From the NCBI GenBank assembly GCA_002298545.1, contig DBKQ01000118.1:16638-54109 (forward strand): a stretch of 37,472 nt of DNA, in the 5' to 3' direction. Source of the stretch: Prevotella sp. UBA746 (GTDB taxonomy: Bacteria; Bacteroidota; Bacteroidia; Bacteroidales; Bacteroidaceae). The position numbers and the translations under genes were made by a program. Shown here piece by piece: positions 8,272 to 15,526 of the stretch. Within the stretch, counting starts at the first letter, position 1. Each line of letters begins with the position of its first letter. The notes under the pieces are model-generated. The model saw only the letters and a list, made by a program, of their open reading frames with translations. It did not search any database and was not told the DNA's origin.

Positions 8272-9234
8272 TTATTTCGGCACTTCAACCTTGTCAATCA
8301 ACAGCCGTGCCACTTTATCTGCCGTATATCCCTGCATCTCAGCCTCAGCGGTGAGTTGCAAGCGATGCTGCAAGACGTATGGAGCAACACTCTTGATGTC
8401 GTCTGGAACGACAAAGTCCCTCCCCTGAAGAAGGGCATAAGCCTTGGCACATTGCATTATGGCTATTGCAGCACGCGGCGAAGCAGCAGTGAGCACAGCC
8501 TTGCTGATACGGGTCTGACTGACTATTTCCGCTATGTATCTAACCAAAGTGTGCTCTATAACGACTTTATCGAGCTGACGGCGGAGCGTTTCGAGTTCAT
8601 CGCGGGTCAATACTGCCTGGATGCCGTTTATTTTCGAGAACTCCGAATTTCCGTTATGTCGCTCCAAAATCTCAATCTCTTCATCGACAGACGGATATCC
8701 CATTGTTATCTTCATCATAAAGCGGTCGAGCTGGGCTTCAGGCAGTCTGTATGTACCCTCTTGCTCTATCGGATTCTGCGTGGCAATAACGGTATACATT
8801 TCTCCCATCTTGTATGTCGTGCCGTCGATTGTAGCTTGGCGCTCTTCCATTACTTCAAACAAGGCAGCCTGGGTCTTTGCCGGAGCACGGTTTATCTCGT
8901 CGGCAAGTACGATGTCGGCGAAAGCCGGACCGGCATGGAACTCGAATTCGGATGTCTTGAGATTAAACACCGACGTGCCGAGTACATCGCTCGGCATTAG
9001 GTCGGGCGTAAACTGAATTCTTGAGAACCGGGCATCTACGAGACGCGCCATAAGACGTGCGAGAAGTGTCTTTGCCACTCCCGGGACACCCTCAATCAAC
9101 ACATGTCCACGAGCGATGAAGCATGTAAGGAGCATCGTTACGGCTTCGTCTTGTCCTACTATCGTTTCACTAATAATTTGTCTTATCTGTTCTGTCTTCT
9201 CACTGAAGTACGACAGGTCTGTTCTTTCTTCCAT
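8272..9234 (-). CDS. MoxR family AAA+ ATPase
   Basis: 320 aa, the normal family length. Walker A is GVPGVAKT (49-56), Walker B DIVLADE (107-113), followed by NRAPAKTQAALFEVMEE and the sensor-1 region ATQNPIEQEGTYRLPEAQ, with a C-terminal helical lid. MoxR ATPases are cytoplasmic hexameric remodelling enzymes that act with VWA-domain partners. The partner here is the DUF58 protein directly downstream. It is separated from the rest of the cluster (DUF4350 to SpoIIM) by a 360-bp spacer containing a MITE-like element, so its promoter must be there or transcription reads through. I found no clear TAnnTTTG box in the spacer. Confidence 0.95.
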   Translation of the reverse strand: MEERTDLSYFSEKTEQIRQIISETIVGQDEAVTMLLTCFIARGHVLIEGVPGVAKTLLARLMARLVDARFSRIQFTPDLMPSDVLGTSVFNLKTSEFEFHAGPAFADIVLADEINRAPAKTQAALFEVMEERQATIDGTTYKMGEMYTVIATQNPIEQEGTYRLPEAQLDRFMMKITMGYPSVDEEIEILERHNGNSEFSKINGIQAVLTRDELETLRRQLDKVVIEHTLVRYIAEIVSQTRISKAVLTAASPRAAIAIMQCAKAYALLQGRDFVVPDDIKSVAPYVLQHRLQLTAEAEMQGYTADKVARLLIDKVEVPK

Positions 9235-9300
9235 ATTCTTTTTTTATTAATATATTATTCAAGTTTATAATCGTCCCCTCCCCCGCCTCCCCCTCCGGGG

Positions 9301-9410
9301 GCGGAGCAGTTTCCTTTAATTGCTGTAAGGTTTGCAGACATTGTTCAATAGCATTTAATACTAAACACTTCTTGCGGAGCAGTTACCTTTAATTGCTATA
9401 AGGTTTGCAG
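9301..9410. repeat. Two 37-bp direct repeats
   Basis: 9301-9337 and 9374-9410 match at 35 of 37 positions (both begin GCGGAGCAGT and end TAAGGTTTGCAG), separated by 36 bp. The first 17 bp also occur in the second MITE-like copy near 24539-24555. Confidence 0.8.
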
Positions 9411-9491
9411 TATTGCCATTATTTACTCGATAAACAAGTCGTTAATAATCAGACGGGCAAATGTCTTACAAACAAATACATCTGTATTCAA

Positions 9492-9543
9492 GCAGAAAGA
9501 GTAACCGTTTCTCTCCTGCAGAAAGAGTAACCGTTTCTCCCCT
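9492..9543. repeat. 26-bp tandem duplication
   Basis: 9492-9517 and 9518-9543 are head-to-tail copies differing at one position. The unit begins GCAGAAAGAGTAACC. It lies between the DUF4350 and MoxR genes, inside the MITE-like element. Confidence 0.85.
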
Positions 9544-9594
9544 GACAAGGGAAGACGGGAGAGGGGAAGAATGTTAATCTGAAAGTTCTGTAAA

Positions 9595-10839
9595 TTATAT
9601 CTTTGCCTCTATCCTGTCCATGTCGTCAACGGCATCTTTTAGTTCCTTGTCGGAAACTGCAACATCCTTGAACGTCAAGAAACGGGCATTAAGTATCATC
9701 CGTTTTATCTCCTCGCTGTCGATTCCCGTATGGCTCGAAAGCATACAGAAATTATCCCCGTCGTCGGCAACGTTACTGAGGTCGATGCCTGTCTGCCGCC
9801 TTATCTTGTCGCAGAAGAACGAATATTTCTTTCTTACCAAATCGGCATTGTCGTGGCTCTGCCAATACAACGAACCGATGAGGCGTATGAACTCCAAGCT
9901 GTTGCTTCGCTTTGCCGGCAATACAGGGATTGCCCTCTGCCGGCGCCGGGCATTGGTAACCATGAATATGACGACGACAAAGAAAGAAACGAGCAAGGCA
10001 AGACGCAATGGTGGGTCTTTGAAGAAATAACCTGTTGGCGACTCATATCCGCCAGCCTCATCGGGTGAAGACAAGAATGTGGTGGTTCGCACTACATGCC
10101 GACTTGCTATCTGTGACATCAGTCGCATGGTGTATCCACTTATCGAGGAACTTATCACTCCATAGTTGGTGAATGCAAGACTCGTGGAAACGAAGGTGAT
10201 GCTGCCATTGCCAAACGGCATGCGGTATGCCACTACCTTTTCGCCGGTATATGCCAGTACCCTGCCTTTATGACTTTCGTCAAATACCGCCATATACTGG
10301 TTAGTAACGAAAGCATAACAGCGGTATTCTTTTTGCGGGAACACAACATCTTGAGTCCAACGTATCGTGTCGAAAGCATGCTCCATGCTGTTACGCTTTG
10401 CTGCACTCACTACTTTAGACGCAGTAACATAGTCGTATTCCAAATATTTTATCCCGAACTCTTTCTCCAAGGCACTGTCTGTACGCAAATCCTCAGTATT
10501 CCTTGCAGCAACAATAATGTCAGCCCCGCTCTCTGCCAGTTGCTTCAAACTGCGGCAGTCACTACGGGAGAGTGAGATTAGCGGAGCGGCAATGAGCACA
10601 TTCTGTTTTTTCTCCCGACACTCCTTAGACAGTTTTTTTACCGGTAGATTCTTCACCTCATATCCATGCGGCATGGTCTGCCTCATGATACTGTCGAAGA
10701 CGAAGCATCCATAAGGTTCCCTGTCGTCAGCAGCATAACTCTCCCTCCACGAGAAATCATGCGGCAGGCGCATCTGTATGCACATAAGAACGACGGCAAG
10801 AAATATTACAGACAGTATATATATTCTACTTCTCTTCAC
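9595..10839 (-). CDS. DUF4350 domain membrane protein
   Basis: 414 aa. One N-terminal membrane helix (about 5-22), then an extracytoplasmic DUF4350-type domain (EPYGCFVFDSIM near 41-52; ISLSRSDCRSLKQLAESGAD near 88-107, followed by a beta strand IIVAARNTED), then a second helix (about 280-297, LALLVSFFVVVIFMV) and a basic cytoplasmic tail. The family is encoded in MoxR/DUF58 clusters and its biochemical role is unknown. Its start overlaps the DUF4129 stop by four bases (ATGA, 10836-10839), so it is translationally coupled to it. Confidence 0.8.
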   Translation of the reverse strand: MKRSRIYILSVIFLAVVLMCIQMRLPHDFSWRESYAADDREPYGCFVFDSIMRQTMPHGYEVKNLPVKKLSKECREKKQNVLIAAPLISLSRSDCRSLKQLAESGADIIVAARNTEDLRTDSALEKEFGIKYLEYDYVTASKVVSAAKRNSMEHAFDTIRWTQDVVFPQKEYRCYAFVTNQYMAVFDESHKGRVLAYTGEKVVAYRMPFGNGSITFVSTSLAFTNYGVISSSISGYTMRLMSQIASRHVVRTTTFLSSPDEAGGYESPTGYFFKDPPLRLALLVSFFVVVIFMVTNARRRQRAIPVLPAKRSNSLEFIRLIGSLYWQSHDNADLVRKKYSFFCDKIRRQTGIDLSNVADDGDNFCMLSSHTGIDSEEIKRMILNARFLTFKDVAVSDKELKDAVDDMDRIEAKI

Positions 10840-11507
10840 TCCGTACCTCCTTTCCTTTGACTGATGCCGTCGTTGCTATCGTCGCCATCATGCTGTACGC
10901 CTTTTTCTACAGTCGAAGAATACAGTCTGTCGGCCTCCTCAAAAATCTGTCTGTCGGCAACGAACCCTCCATATCTAATACGTTGAAAGAGTATTGTCAA
11001 CGAGCGGAAACCATGTTCTCTATATTCTGCCGAATACTGAGAAGGGGTTTTAAACGGCTGCCAGTCTATCAGTTTCCTATCGCTAAGCCAGCGCAGCGTC
11101 TGAAGATAGCGCAGGCGCACCGCCTCACTGAAATCTCCGGCATCAACTGCCTCCTGCAACTTACTGTCGAAATCAACTCCATAGATATTGTCTTCTACTA
11201 CATCATACTCAAGCTCCGTCGCTTTACTGTCCCTCTGGAACAGTTTCGGATGCTTATACCACAGGAACACGAAGATTACTATGAGTAGTACAACGGCTAC
11301 CATACACCATATCCATGTGCGATATTCCCAATATGTTTCGTTGCCGACGAAGGATGACATCATCTTGTCAAGCCATTCGCCAATCATGGAGCCGAGGGAA
11401 CGCCCCGACGTGGCAAACTGCGAGTCGTAGTCGTAGCTACGGTCGGAGTGCCATGCCTCATACTGTTCGCTTGTCAGTCGCAATGTATCCTGTGCCGTCA
11501 TGGTCAA
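10836..11507 (-). CDS. DUF4129 domain membrane protein
   Basis: 223 aa. An N-terminal segment that could be periplasmic (residues 1-60), one membrane helix (about 66-85, WIWCMVAVVLLIVIFVFLWY), then a DUF4129-like helical domain (EAVDAGDFSEAVRLRYLQTL near 132-151, followed by LSDRKLIDWQPFKTPSQY). It overlaps the genes on both sides by four bases (11504-11507 and 10836-10839), placing it firmly in the SpoIIM-to-DUF4350 operon. Function unknown. Confidence 0.8.
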   Translation of the reverse strand: MTMTAQDTLRLTSEQYEAWHSDRSYDYDSQFATSGRSLGSMIGEWLDKMMSSFVGNETYWEYRTWIWCMVAVVLLIVIFVFLWYKHPKLFQRDSKATELEYDVVEDNIYGVDFDSKLQEAVDAGDFSEAVRLRYLQTLRWLSDRKLIDWQPFKTPSQYSAEYREHGFRSLTILFQRIRYGGFVADRQIFEEADRLYSSTVEKGVQHDGDDSNDGISQRKGGTE

Positions 11508-12496
11508 ATTCCTTTAAACGCACTGTCGATGGCATCCTCTTCGGCATCGCCTTCAGTATGCTTTCCGTCGCCAGCAGCGCCAAGTTTCTCAAAATTATCC
11601 ACACTCACCTCTATTCCCTTGTCGCCGATTTTTGCAGCAGCATGACCGTATTGATAGGCGAGTCCGACAAGCATTATCGAGGCTCCGAGTTGATATACAT
11701 ATATGTAAGCCGTTGTTGAAAGATACGTCAGAGCCGTATACCACCCACTGTTTGTTACTGCACTCAGACTGCTGTCGAGGCTTCCTTCCGTGAAACTCTT
11801 GAGCATTATGAGAATATACATCGGAATGCTCAATACTCCACAAAACATACTCGTTATCATAGAAAGGATGATAATTATGGAGAATACTCCTCCCCAAGTC
11901 TTAAAACCGTAAGTGAACGATTTCTTTAAGGCTGCAAATATCTTTATATCCTCAAACTGTACCATCGGGAGCAACAATGCCATCGGAACGGTAACTACCA
12001 AAAGAGCTATCAGTCCGAGGAAGAACAAAAGCGGATGGACGACAATAAGCGCACAGTCTATGGCAAACAATAAGATGCAAAGCAATATGATTACAGCAAC
12101 AACGGCTGCCGACTTCTTTATCGAACTTATGAGATAAGGTTTCAATATACTCATCGTAAGTCCCTTCAACCTTTCTTCACGCTCCTGATAAATCTTCATC
12201 AAGGCATACACCACAGCGCTTGTAATGGCAGAAGCCACAAAACTGAGAACCAACAGCACCCCGACATTTACCAACATGCTTATGATGGTATCGTCCTGAA
12301 GATCACTGCTATTCATCGACATCACACTGCTGAAATATCCCGACAGGTTTACTCCCTCCACCAGACTGAGCGGCAGAATAAAATATGAGATATAGCGGAA
12401 AAGAGATTTCCAGTTTTCTATAATGAAATCAGAAGTGTCGCTGAATTTCATGCTGAACGTGCGCTCAACATAGAGTTTGATGAATCGTTTGTCCAT
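11504..12496 (-). CDS. Polytopic membrane protein of the MoxR cluster
   Basis: 330 aa with about six membrane helices (near 35-50, 72-97, 127-147, 150-175, 203-225 and 258-283) and a hydrophilic acidic tail (EGDAEEDAIDSAF). I cannot name a domain with confidence; its place between SpoIIM and DUF4129 genes is typical of Bacteroidetes MoxR clusters, where such glycerophosphodiester-phosphodiesterase-like membrane segments occur. It starts 21 bp after the SpoIIM gene and its stop overlaps the DUF4129 start. Confidence 0.7.
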   Translation of the reverse strand: MDKRFIKLYVERTFSMKFSDTSDFIIENWKSLFRYISYFILPLSLVEGVNLSGYFSSVMSMNSSDLQDDTIISMLVNVGVLLVLSFVASAITSAVVYALMKIYQEREERLKGLTMSILKPYLISSIKKSAAVVAVIILLCILLFAIDCALIVVHPLLFFLGLIALLVVTVPMALLLPMVQFEDIKIFAALKKSFTYGFKTWGGVFSIIIILSMITSMFCGVLSIPMYILIMLKSFTEGSLDSSLSAVTNSGWYTALTYLSTTAYIYVYQLGASIMLVGLAYQYGHAAAKIGDKGIEVSVDNFEKLGAAGDGKHTEGDAEEDAIDSAFKGI

Positions 12497-12531
12497 AGAT
12501 TATAGTTTGTTTTTAGATTATAATTTGTCTT
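12496..12531. repeat. 18-bp tandem duplication across the SpoIIM stop
   Basis: 12496-12513 and 12514-12531 are head-to-tail copies matching at 16 of 18 positions (TAGATTATA start). The second copy contains the SpoIIM stop codon and last codons, so the duplication forms most of the spacer to the next gene. Confidence 0.6.
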
Positions 12532-13519
12532 TTAATTCTAACATTTTATTGTCCGCCATACGGCGGCTAACGTTCTTTCCTCTCCTGCGTGGCAGGATTA
12601 TATAATAGAACACAACAAAGGCAAGGGAGACTATGATAAGAGTCAGTCGCGGTAAAGTTCCCATTTCGGTATGCCGCGTAAGAAAGCTCTCGATAAAGCC
12701 AGCCACTATAAATATCGGCACCGTGCCTACGGCTATCTTCATTCCGCGCTTTGCACCGAGCCGGAACGCCGTCATCCTGGGGTATGTCCCAGGGAATATC
12801 AAGCCGTTTCCGAGAGCCAGTCCGCCGGCTCCTGCCACTGTTATTGCCGTCAGCTCCAAGGTGCCGTGAAGGAAAACGGCAAGGAACGATTGCCACAACA
12901 GTCCATGCTGCCAGAAGAATGTCTCGAAGCATCCTATCATCACTCCATTATAGAGAAGCATCAGTCCTGTGCCTATACTCGTGAGCATTCCCATGGCAAA
13001 GGCGCGGAACGCCACACCGATATTGTTCAATGTTATCCCGAAGAACATAGTCAGTTCGTCGCCAGAACCATAAACCGCCAAGGGCTTGCCTTTGCGGATA
13101 TTGTCAAGGGTCATTTCAACATATCCGTCGCCGAGTATACTCCGACAGAATTCAGGGTCGCCAATCTGCGACACCACTCCAATCACGGCACTCAACAGCA
13201 TTATCAGGAAAGAGCAGAGCAGCAACCGCCGTTCGGCATACATCGTCTGCGGCACCTCCTCGGTCCAGAACGACACAAAGCGACTTAGCTTTTCCCGCTT
13301 GTTGCGGTAGATGGCATTATGCAGCATCACAGCGAGATTGTTGAGGTATAAAGTGATTTTAGATTCGGGGTAATATGTATAGGCAAAAGCAAGGTCGGCA
13401 GAAACATCGGTATAAGCCTCGGCTATGTCATCTGGCGAATAAGCCGATGTGTTCTGAGCAATAGCCTCTATACCTTGCCATTTGTCAATATTCTTGCGTA
13501 TGAATATTATTTCTTTCAT
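12518..13519 (-). CDS. SpoIIM/DUF95 family stage II sporulation protein M-like membrane protein
   Basis: 333 aa. A soluble N-terminal helical part (1-100) precedes about five membrane helices (near 105-125, 163-195, 215-240, 265-285 and 295-310). Conserved stretches are NNIGVAFRAFAMGMLTSIGT and LHGTLELTAITVAGAGGLALG, typical of the SpoIIM/DUF95 family. This organism type does not make spores; in Bacteroidetes the family belongs to the MoxR cluster and its role is unknown. It heads the operon 13519-9595. Its ATG is about 35 nt from a predicted start at the -7 box 13560-13567. Confidence 0.9.
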   Translation of the reverse strand: MKEIIFIRKNIDKWQGIEAIAQNTSAYSPDDIAEAYTDVSADLAFAYTYYPESKITLYLNNLAVMLHNAIYRNKREKLSRFVSFWTEEVPQTMYAERRLLLCSFLIMLLSAVIGVVSQIGDPEFCRSILGDGYVEMTLDNIRKGKPLAVYGSGDELTMFFGITLNNIGVAFRAFAMGMLTSIGTGLMLLYNGVMIGCFETFFWQHGLLWQSFLAVFLHGTLELTAITVAGAGGLALGNGLIFPGTYPRMTAFRLGAKRGMKIAVGTVPIFIVAGFIESFLTRHTEMGTLPRLTLIIVSLAFVVFYYIILPRRRGKNVSRRMADNKMLELKDKL

Positions 13520-13559
13520 TTACAATACAGTTATGCCATATATTTATAGGTTAGAGATG

Positions 13560-13587
13560 CAAATTTAAAAATAATTATTTAAATTTG
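13560..13587. promoter_or_regulatory. Back-to-back divergent -7 boxes in a palindrome (SpoIIM and RDD)
   Basis: The minus-strand -7 box TAAATTTG (13567-13560) and plus-strand -7 box TAAATTTG (13580-13587) are the arms of an inverted repeat spanning 13559-13588, arms GCAAATTTAAA. They face SpoIIM (ATG 13519) and RDD (ATG 13637) with predicted leaders of about 35 and 43 nt. Neither has a clear TTTG at the -33 position, so strength and regulation are uncertain. Confidence 0.5.
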
Positions 13588-13636
13588 CGGCATATTATCA
13601 GAATTTTATCTATCAACGAAGAAGAAAGACAGATTT

Positions 13637-14371
13637 ATGGCAACGGCTAATATCATAACAGGACAGTTTGTAAAACTGGAACAGACTCCGGCAACTATTG
13701 CCGACCGCATTGTTGGGCGCATTATCGACGGGGCTGCAATATTATTGTATTTTATAGCATTGATATATCTTACCGTAGTAGAATCAGGCATTACTGAATC
13801 TCCCGTAATTACTGTGGCATTTTATATCATTGTCACTCTGCCGATATGGACTTACTCTTTATTATGCGAGGCGCTCTTCCGGGGACAGACTCTCGGAAAG
13901 TTCATAATGAAGACCCGTGTGGTAATGGCTGACGGGGCACGCCCAACGCTCGGTGCTCTGCTCATCAGATGGCTGATGGAGATTGTTGACATTTTCTTTA
14001 GCTTTGTCGGAATCATTCCCATCATCGTAACGCGCCGCCACCAGAGGTTTGGCGACCTTGCTGCCGGCACTATGGTAATAAAAGAACCCGACATGCGCGA
14101 AATGCATATCTCGCTTTCTGAGTTTGCCTATGCCCGCCCCGACTATAAGCCAGTCTATAGCAATGCGCAGAGGCTTACCCTTGCACAGGCTGACGTGATT
14201 GCCGATGTAATAGGGAGAATTGACAAGACGCATACTGTTGACCGCAAAAGGCTGTTGAAACTGTCGGGTAAGGTAGAAAAGGTTCTTTCGCTGCCCCATC
14301 AGGAAAAGCCGCTGAGCTTTCTCCGAACGGTGCTCAACGACTATCGCTTCTATGCAGCGCAGGTAATATAA
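13637..14371 (+). CDS. RDD family membrane protein
   Basis: 244 aa. The RDD signature starts near 19 (ATIADRIVGRIIDGAAI), with membrane helices near 27-50, 57-78 and 108-132, GQTLGKFIMKTRVV near 83-96 and DLAAGTMVIKEP near 144-155. The C-terminal 80 residues are cytoplasmic and helical. RDD proteins are small inner-membrane proteins, some proposed as ion or antiporter components. This is the only gene read on the plus strand; it is divergent from the SpoIIM operon and shares its control region. It converges on the membrane-protein gene at 14380, 8 bp away, with no visible terminator. Confidence 0.9.
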   Translation: MATANIITGQFVKLEQTPATIADRIVGRIIDGAAILLYFIALIYLTVVESGITESPVITVAFYIIVTLPIWTYSLLCEALFRGQTLGKFIMKTRVVMADGARPTLGALLIRWLMEIVDIFFSFVGIIPIIVTRRHQRFGDLAAGTMVIKEPDMREMHISLSEFAYARPDYKPVYSNAQRLTLAQADVIADVIGRIDKTHTVDRKRLLKLSGKVEKVLSLPHQEKPLSFLRTVLNDYRFYAAQVI

Positions 14372-14379
14372 CCACCCCG

Positions 14380-14973
14380 TTATATACCTTTCTTCAGTTC
14401 CCTTATCTCGCGCAAGATACAGTTCATACGACGTAGATTCTGTATATAGTTCACGGTGCCGAGTATGCCGCCAATAACACCGCCGACAATTCCGCCGAAC
14501 ACTACTCCGTCGACGTATTCCGACTCCTTTCCTTCCGTAACGTAGCGGAAGAAGAACACAAGCCACAGGATGAGGAACGGAATGGCATAGAAGAACCAGT
14601 ATATGCCGAACCTCTTGTATCTTATAAGACGGATGGCTACACTCGTAAGATTACCTGTCATCAAATCTTCCGACGCATAACGGCGCAAGGAGAATGCTGA
14701 TGCTACAAGGGCAGAAAGGAGGAAAGCCAGTGTTACGACGGTGAACCACATCGGCAAGCCAAGCGACGGCAGCATTACTCCGAGAAACGGCATGGCGAGG
14801 AACTCAAGGACGATAGAAAAACGGATATCGTTTCTCACCTTATTATATTTACCTCTCATCGCCTTGCGCATCATCCGCTCGTTCACGATTGTCTGCTCCT
14901 TCAGCATGCTCTTCAGTTCAAGGAGCTGCGAGCGCATCTCTTCCAATTCTTGGAGATTATCCTTTTCAGTCAT
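14380..14973 (-). CDS. Membrane protein co-transcribed with an ECF sigma factor
   Basis: 197 aa. An N-terminal coiled coil (residues 3-30, DNLQELEEMRSQLLELKSML) precedes four membrane helices (about 50-68, 73-92, 122-143 and 152-172; the last is glycine-rich, GGIVGGVIGGILG) and a short cytoplasmic tail. There is no zinc-binding anti-sigma motif and no FecR domain. It starts 12 bp after the sigma factor gene, the usual place of an anti-sigma factor, so a regulator of that sigma is a reasonable but unproven idea; the coiled coil would be the contact surface. Confidence 0.7.
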   Translation of the reverse strand: MTEKDNLQELEEMRSQLLELKSMLKEQTIVNERMMRKAMRGKYNKVRNDIRFSIVLEFLAMPFLGVMLPSLGLPMWFTVVTLAFLLSALVASAFSLRRYASEDLMTGNLTSVAIRLIRYKRFGIYWFFYAIPFLILWLVFFFRYVTEGKESEYVDGVVFGGIVGGVIGGILGTVNYIQNLRRMNCILREIRELKKGI

Positions 14974-14985
14974 TGCTTATGAGTT

Positions 14986-15465
14986 TTAATCGTTAGACAT
15001 GTTTTTGAGTTGTTCCCTGATTCTTACGAGACGAACGGAGACGTTGGATGTTGTTATGCCGAGTATCTTCCCTATCTCCTCATAGCTGATATTCTCAAGC
15101 CAAAGCAATACGATGGCACGGTCGAAAGGCTGCAGTCGACTGATGCGCTTGTGGAGCATGTCAACCTGGGCGTTTCTGTTGTCTGAAGCGTCAAACGGGT
15201 CTACGTCCATGGTGAGCCTCACCGTGGGCTTGGCTTTCTTTTTCCTGTCGAGGGAGATGCAGGTATTGAGGGCAACCCTATAGACCCATCCCTTCACGTT
15301 GCCGTCGGCCTTTAGCTGCGGCAAACCTTTCCACAGGTTTATCAGCGACTCCTGATAGAGGTCGGCTACCTCATCCTGGTCTTTTGAGAACATATAGCAC
15401 ACGGTATATATCGTGTCCTTGTTCTCCCTGACAAGTTTTTCGAATTCTTTTCTTTTCTCGTCCAT
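14986..15465 (-). CDS. ECF-type RNA polymerase sigma factor
   Basis: 159 aa. Sigma region 2 is at about 8-75 (DTIYTVCYMFSKDQDEVADL, then YQESLINLWKG and NVKGWVYRVALNTC), sigma region 4 at about 104-155 (LQPFDRAIVLLWLENISYEE, then IGKILGITTSNVSVRLVRIR). The length fits the family. It directs RNA polymerase to specific promoters; its signal is unknown. It lies 61 bp downstream of the CE7 esterase gene and 12 bp upstream of the membrane protein likely to control it. No FecI/FecR/TonB arrangement is present. Confidence 0.93.
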   Translation of the reverse strand: MDEKRKEFEKLVRENKDTIYTVCYMFSKDQDEVADLYQESLINLWKGLPQLKADGNVKGWVYRVALNTCISLDRKKKAKPTVRLTMDVDPFDASDNRNAQVDMLHKRISRLQPFDRAIVLLWLENISYEEIGKILGITTSNVSVRLVRIREQLKNMSND

Positions 15466-15526
15466 CTTCTTTTGTTTTCAGGAAACATTCTGCCTATAAT
15501 ACGCACAGCGAAAGAGAAAAACTACA

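Larger units (their letters stand above)
9266..9571. mobile_element. MITE-like intergenic element, long copy
   Basis: The left end (9266-9317) is nearly identical, about 48 of 52 positions, to 24504-24555 in another spacer. The right end (about 9549-9571, GACGGGAGAGGGGAAGA) is an imperfect inverted copy of the left end (TCCCCTCCCCCGCCTCCCC). The same end arrangement is seen at the second copy. No coding capacity. I infer a non-autonomous element or dispersed repeat; no target-site duplication was established. Confidence 0.45.

Noticed and set aside
12671..13288. 205-codon plus-strand frame
   Set aside because: Antisense to SpoIIM; composition is a shadow of hydrophobic codons.
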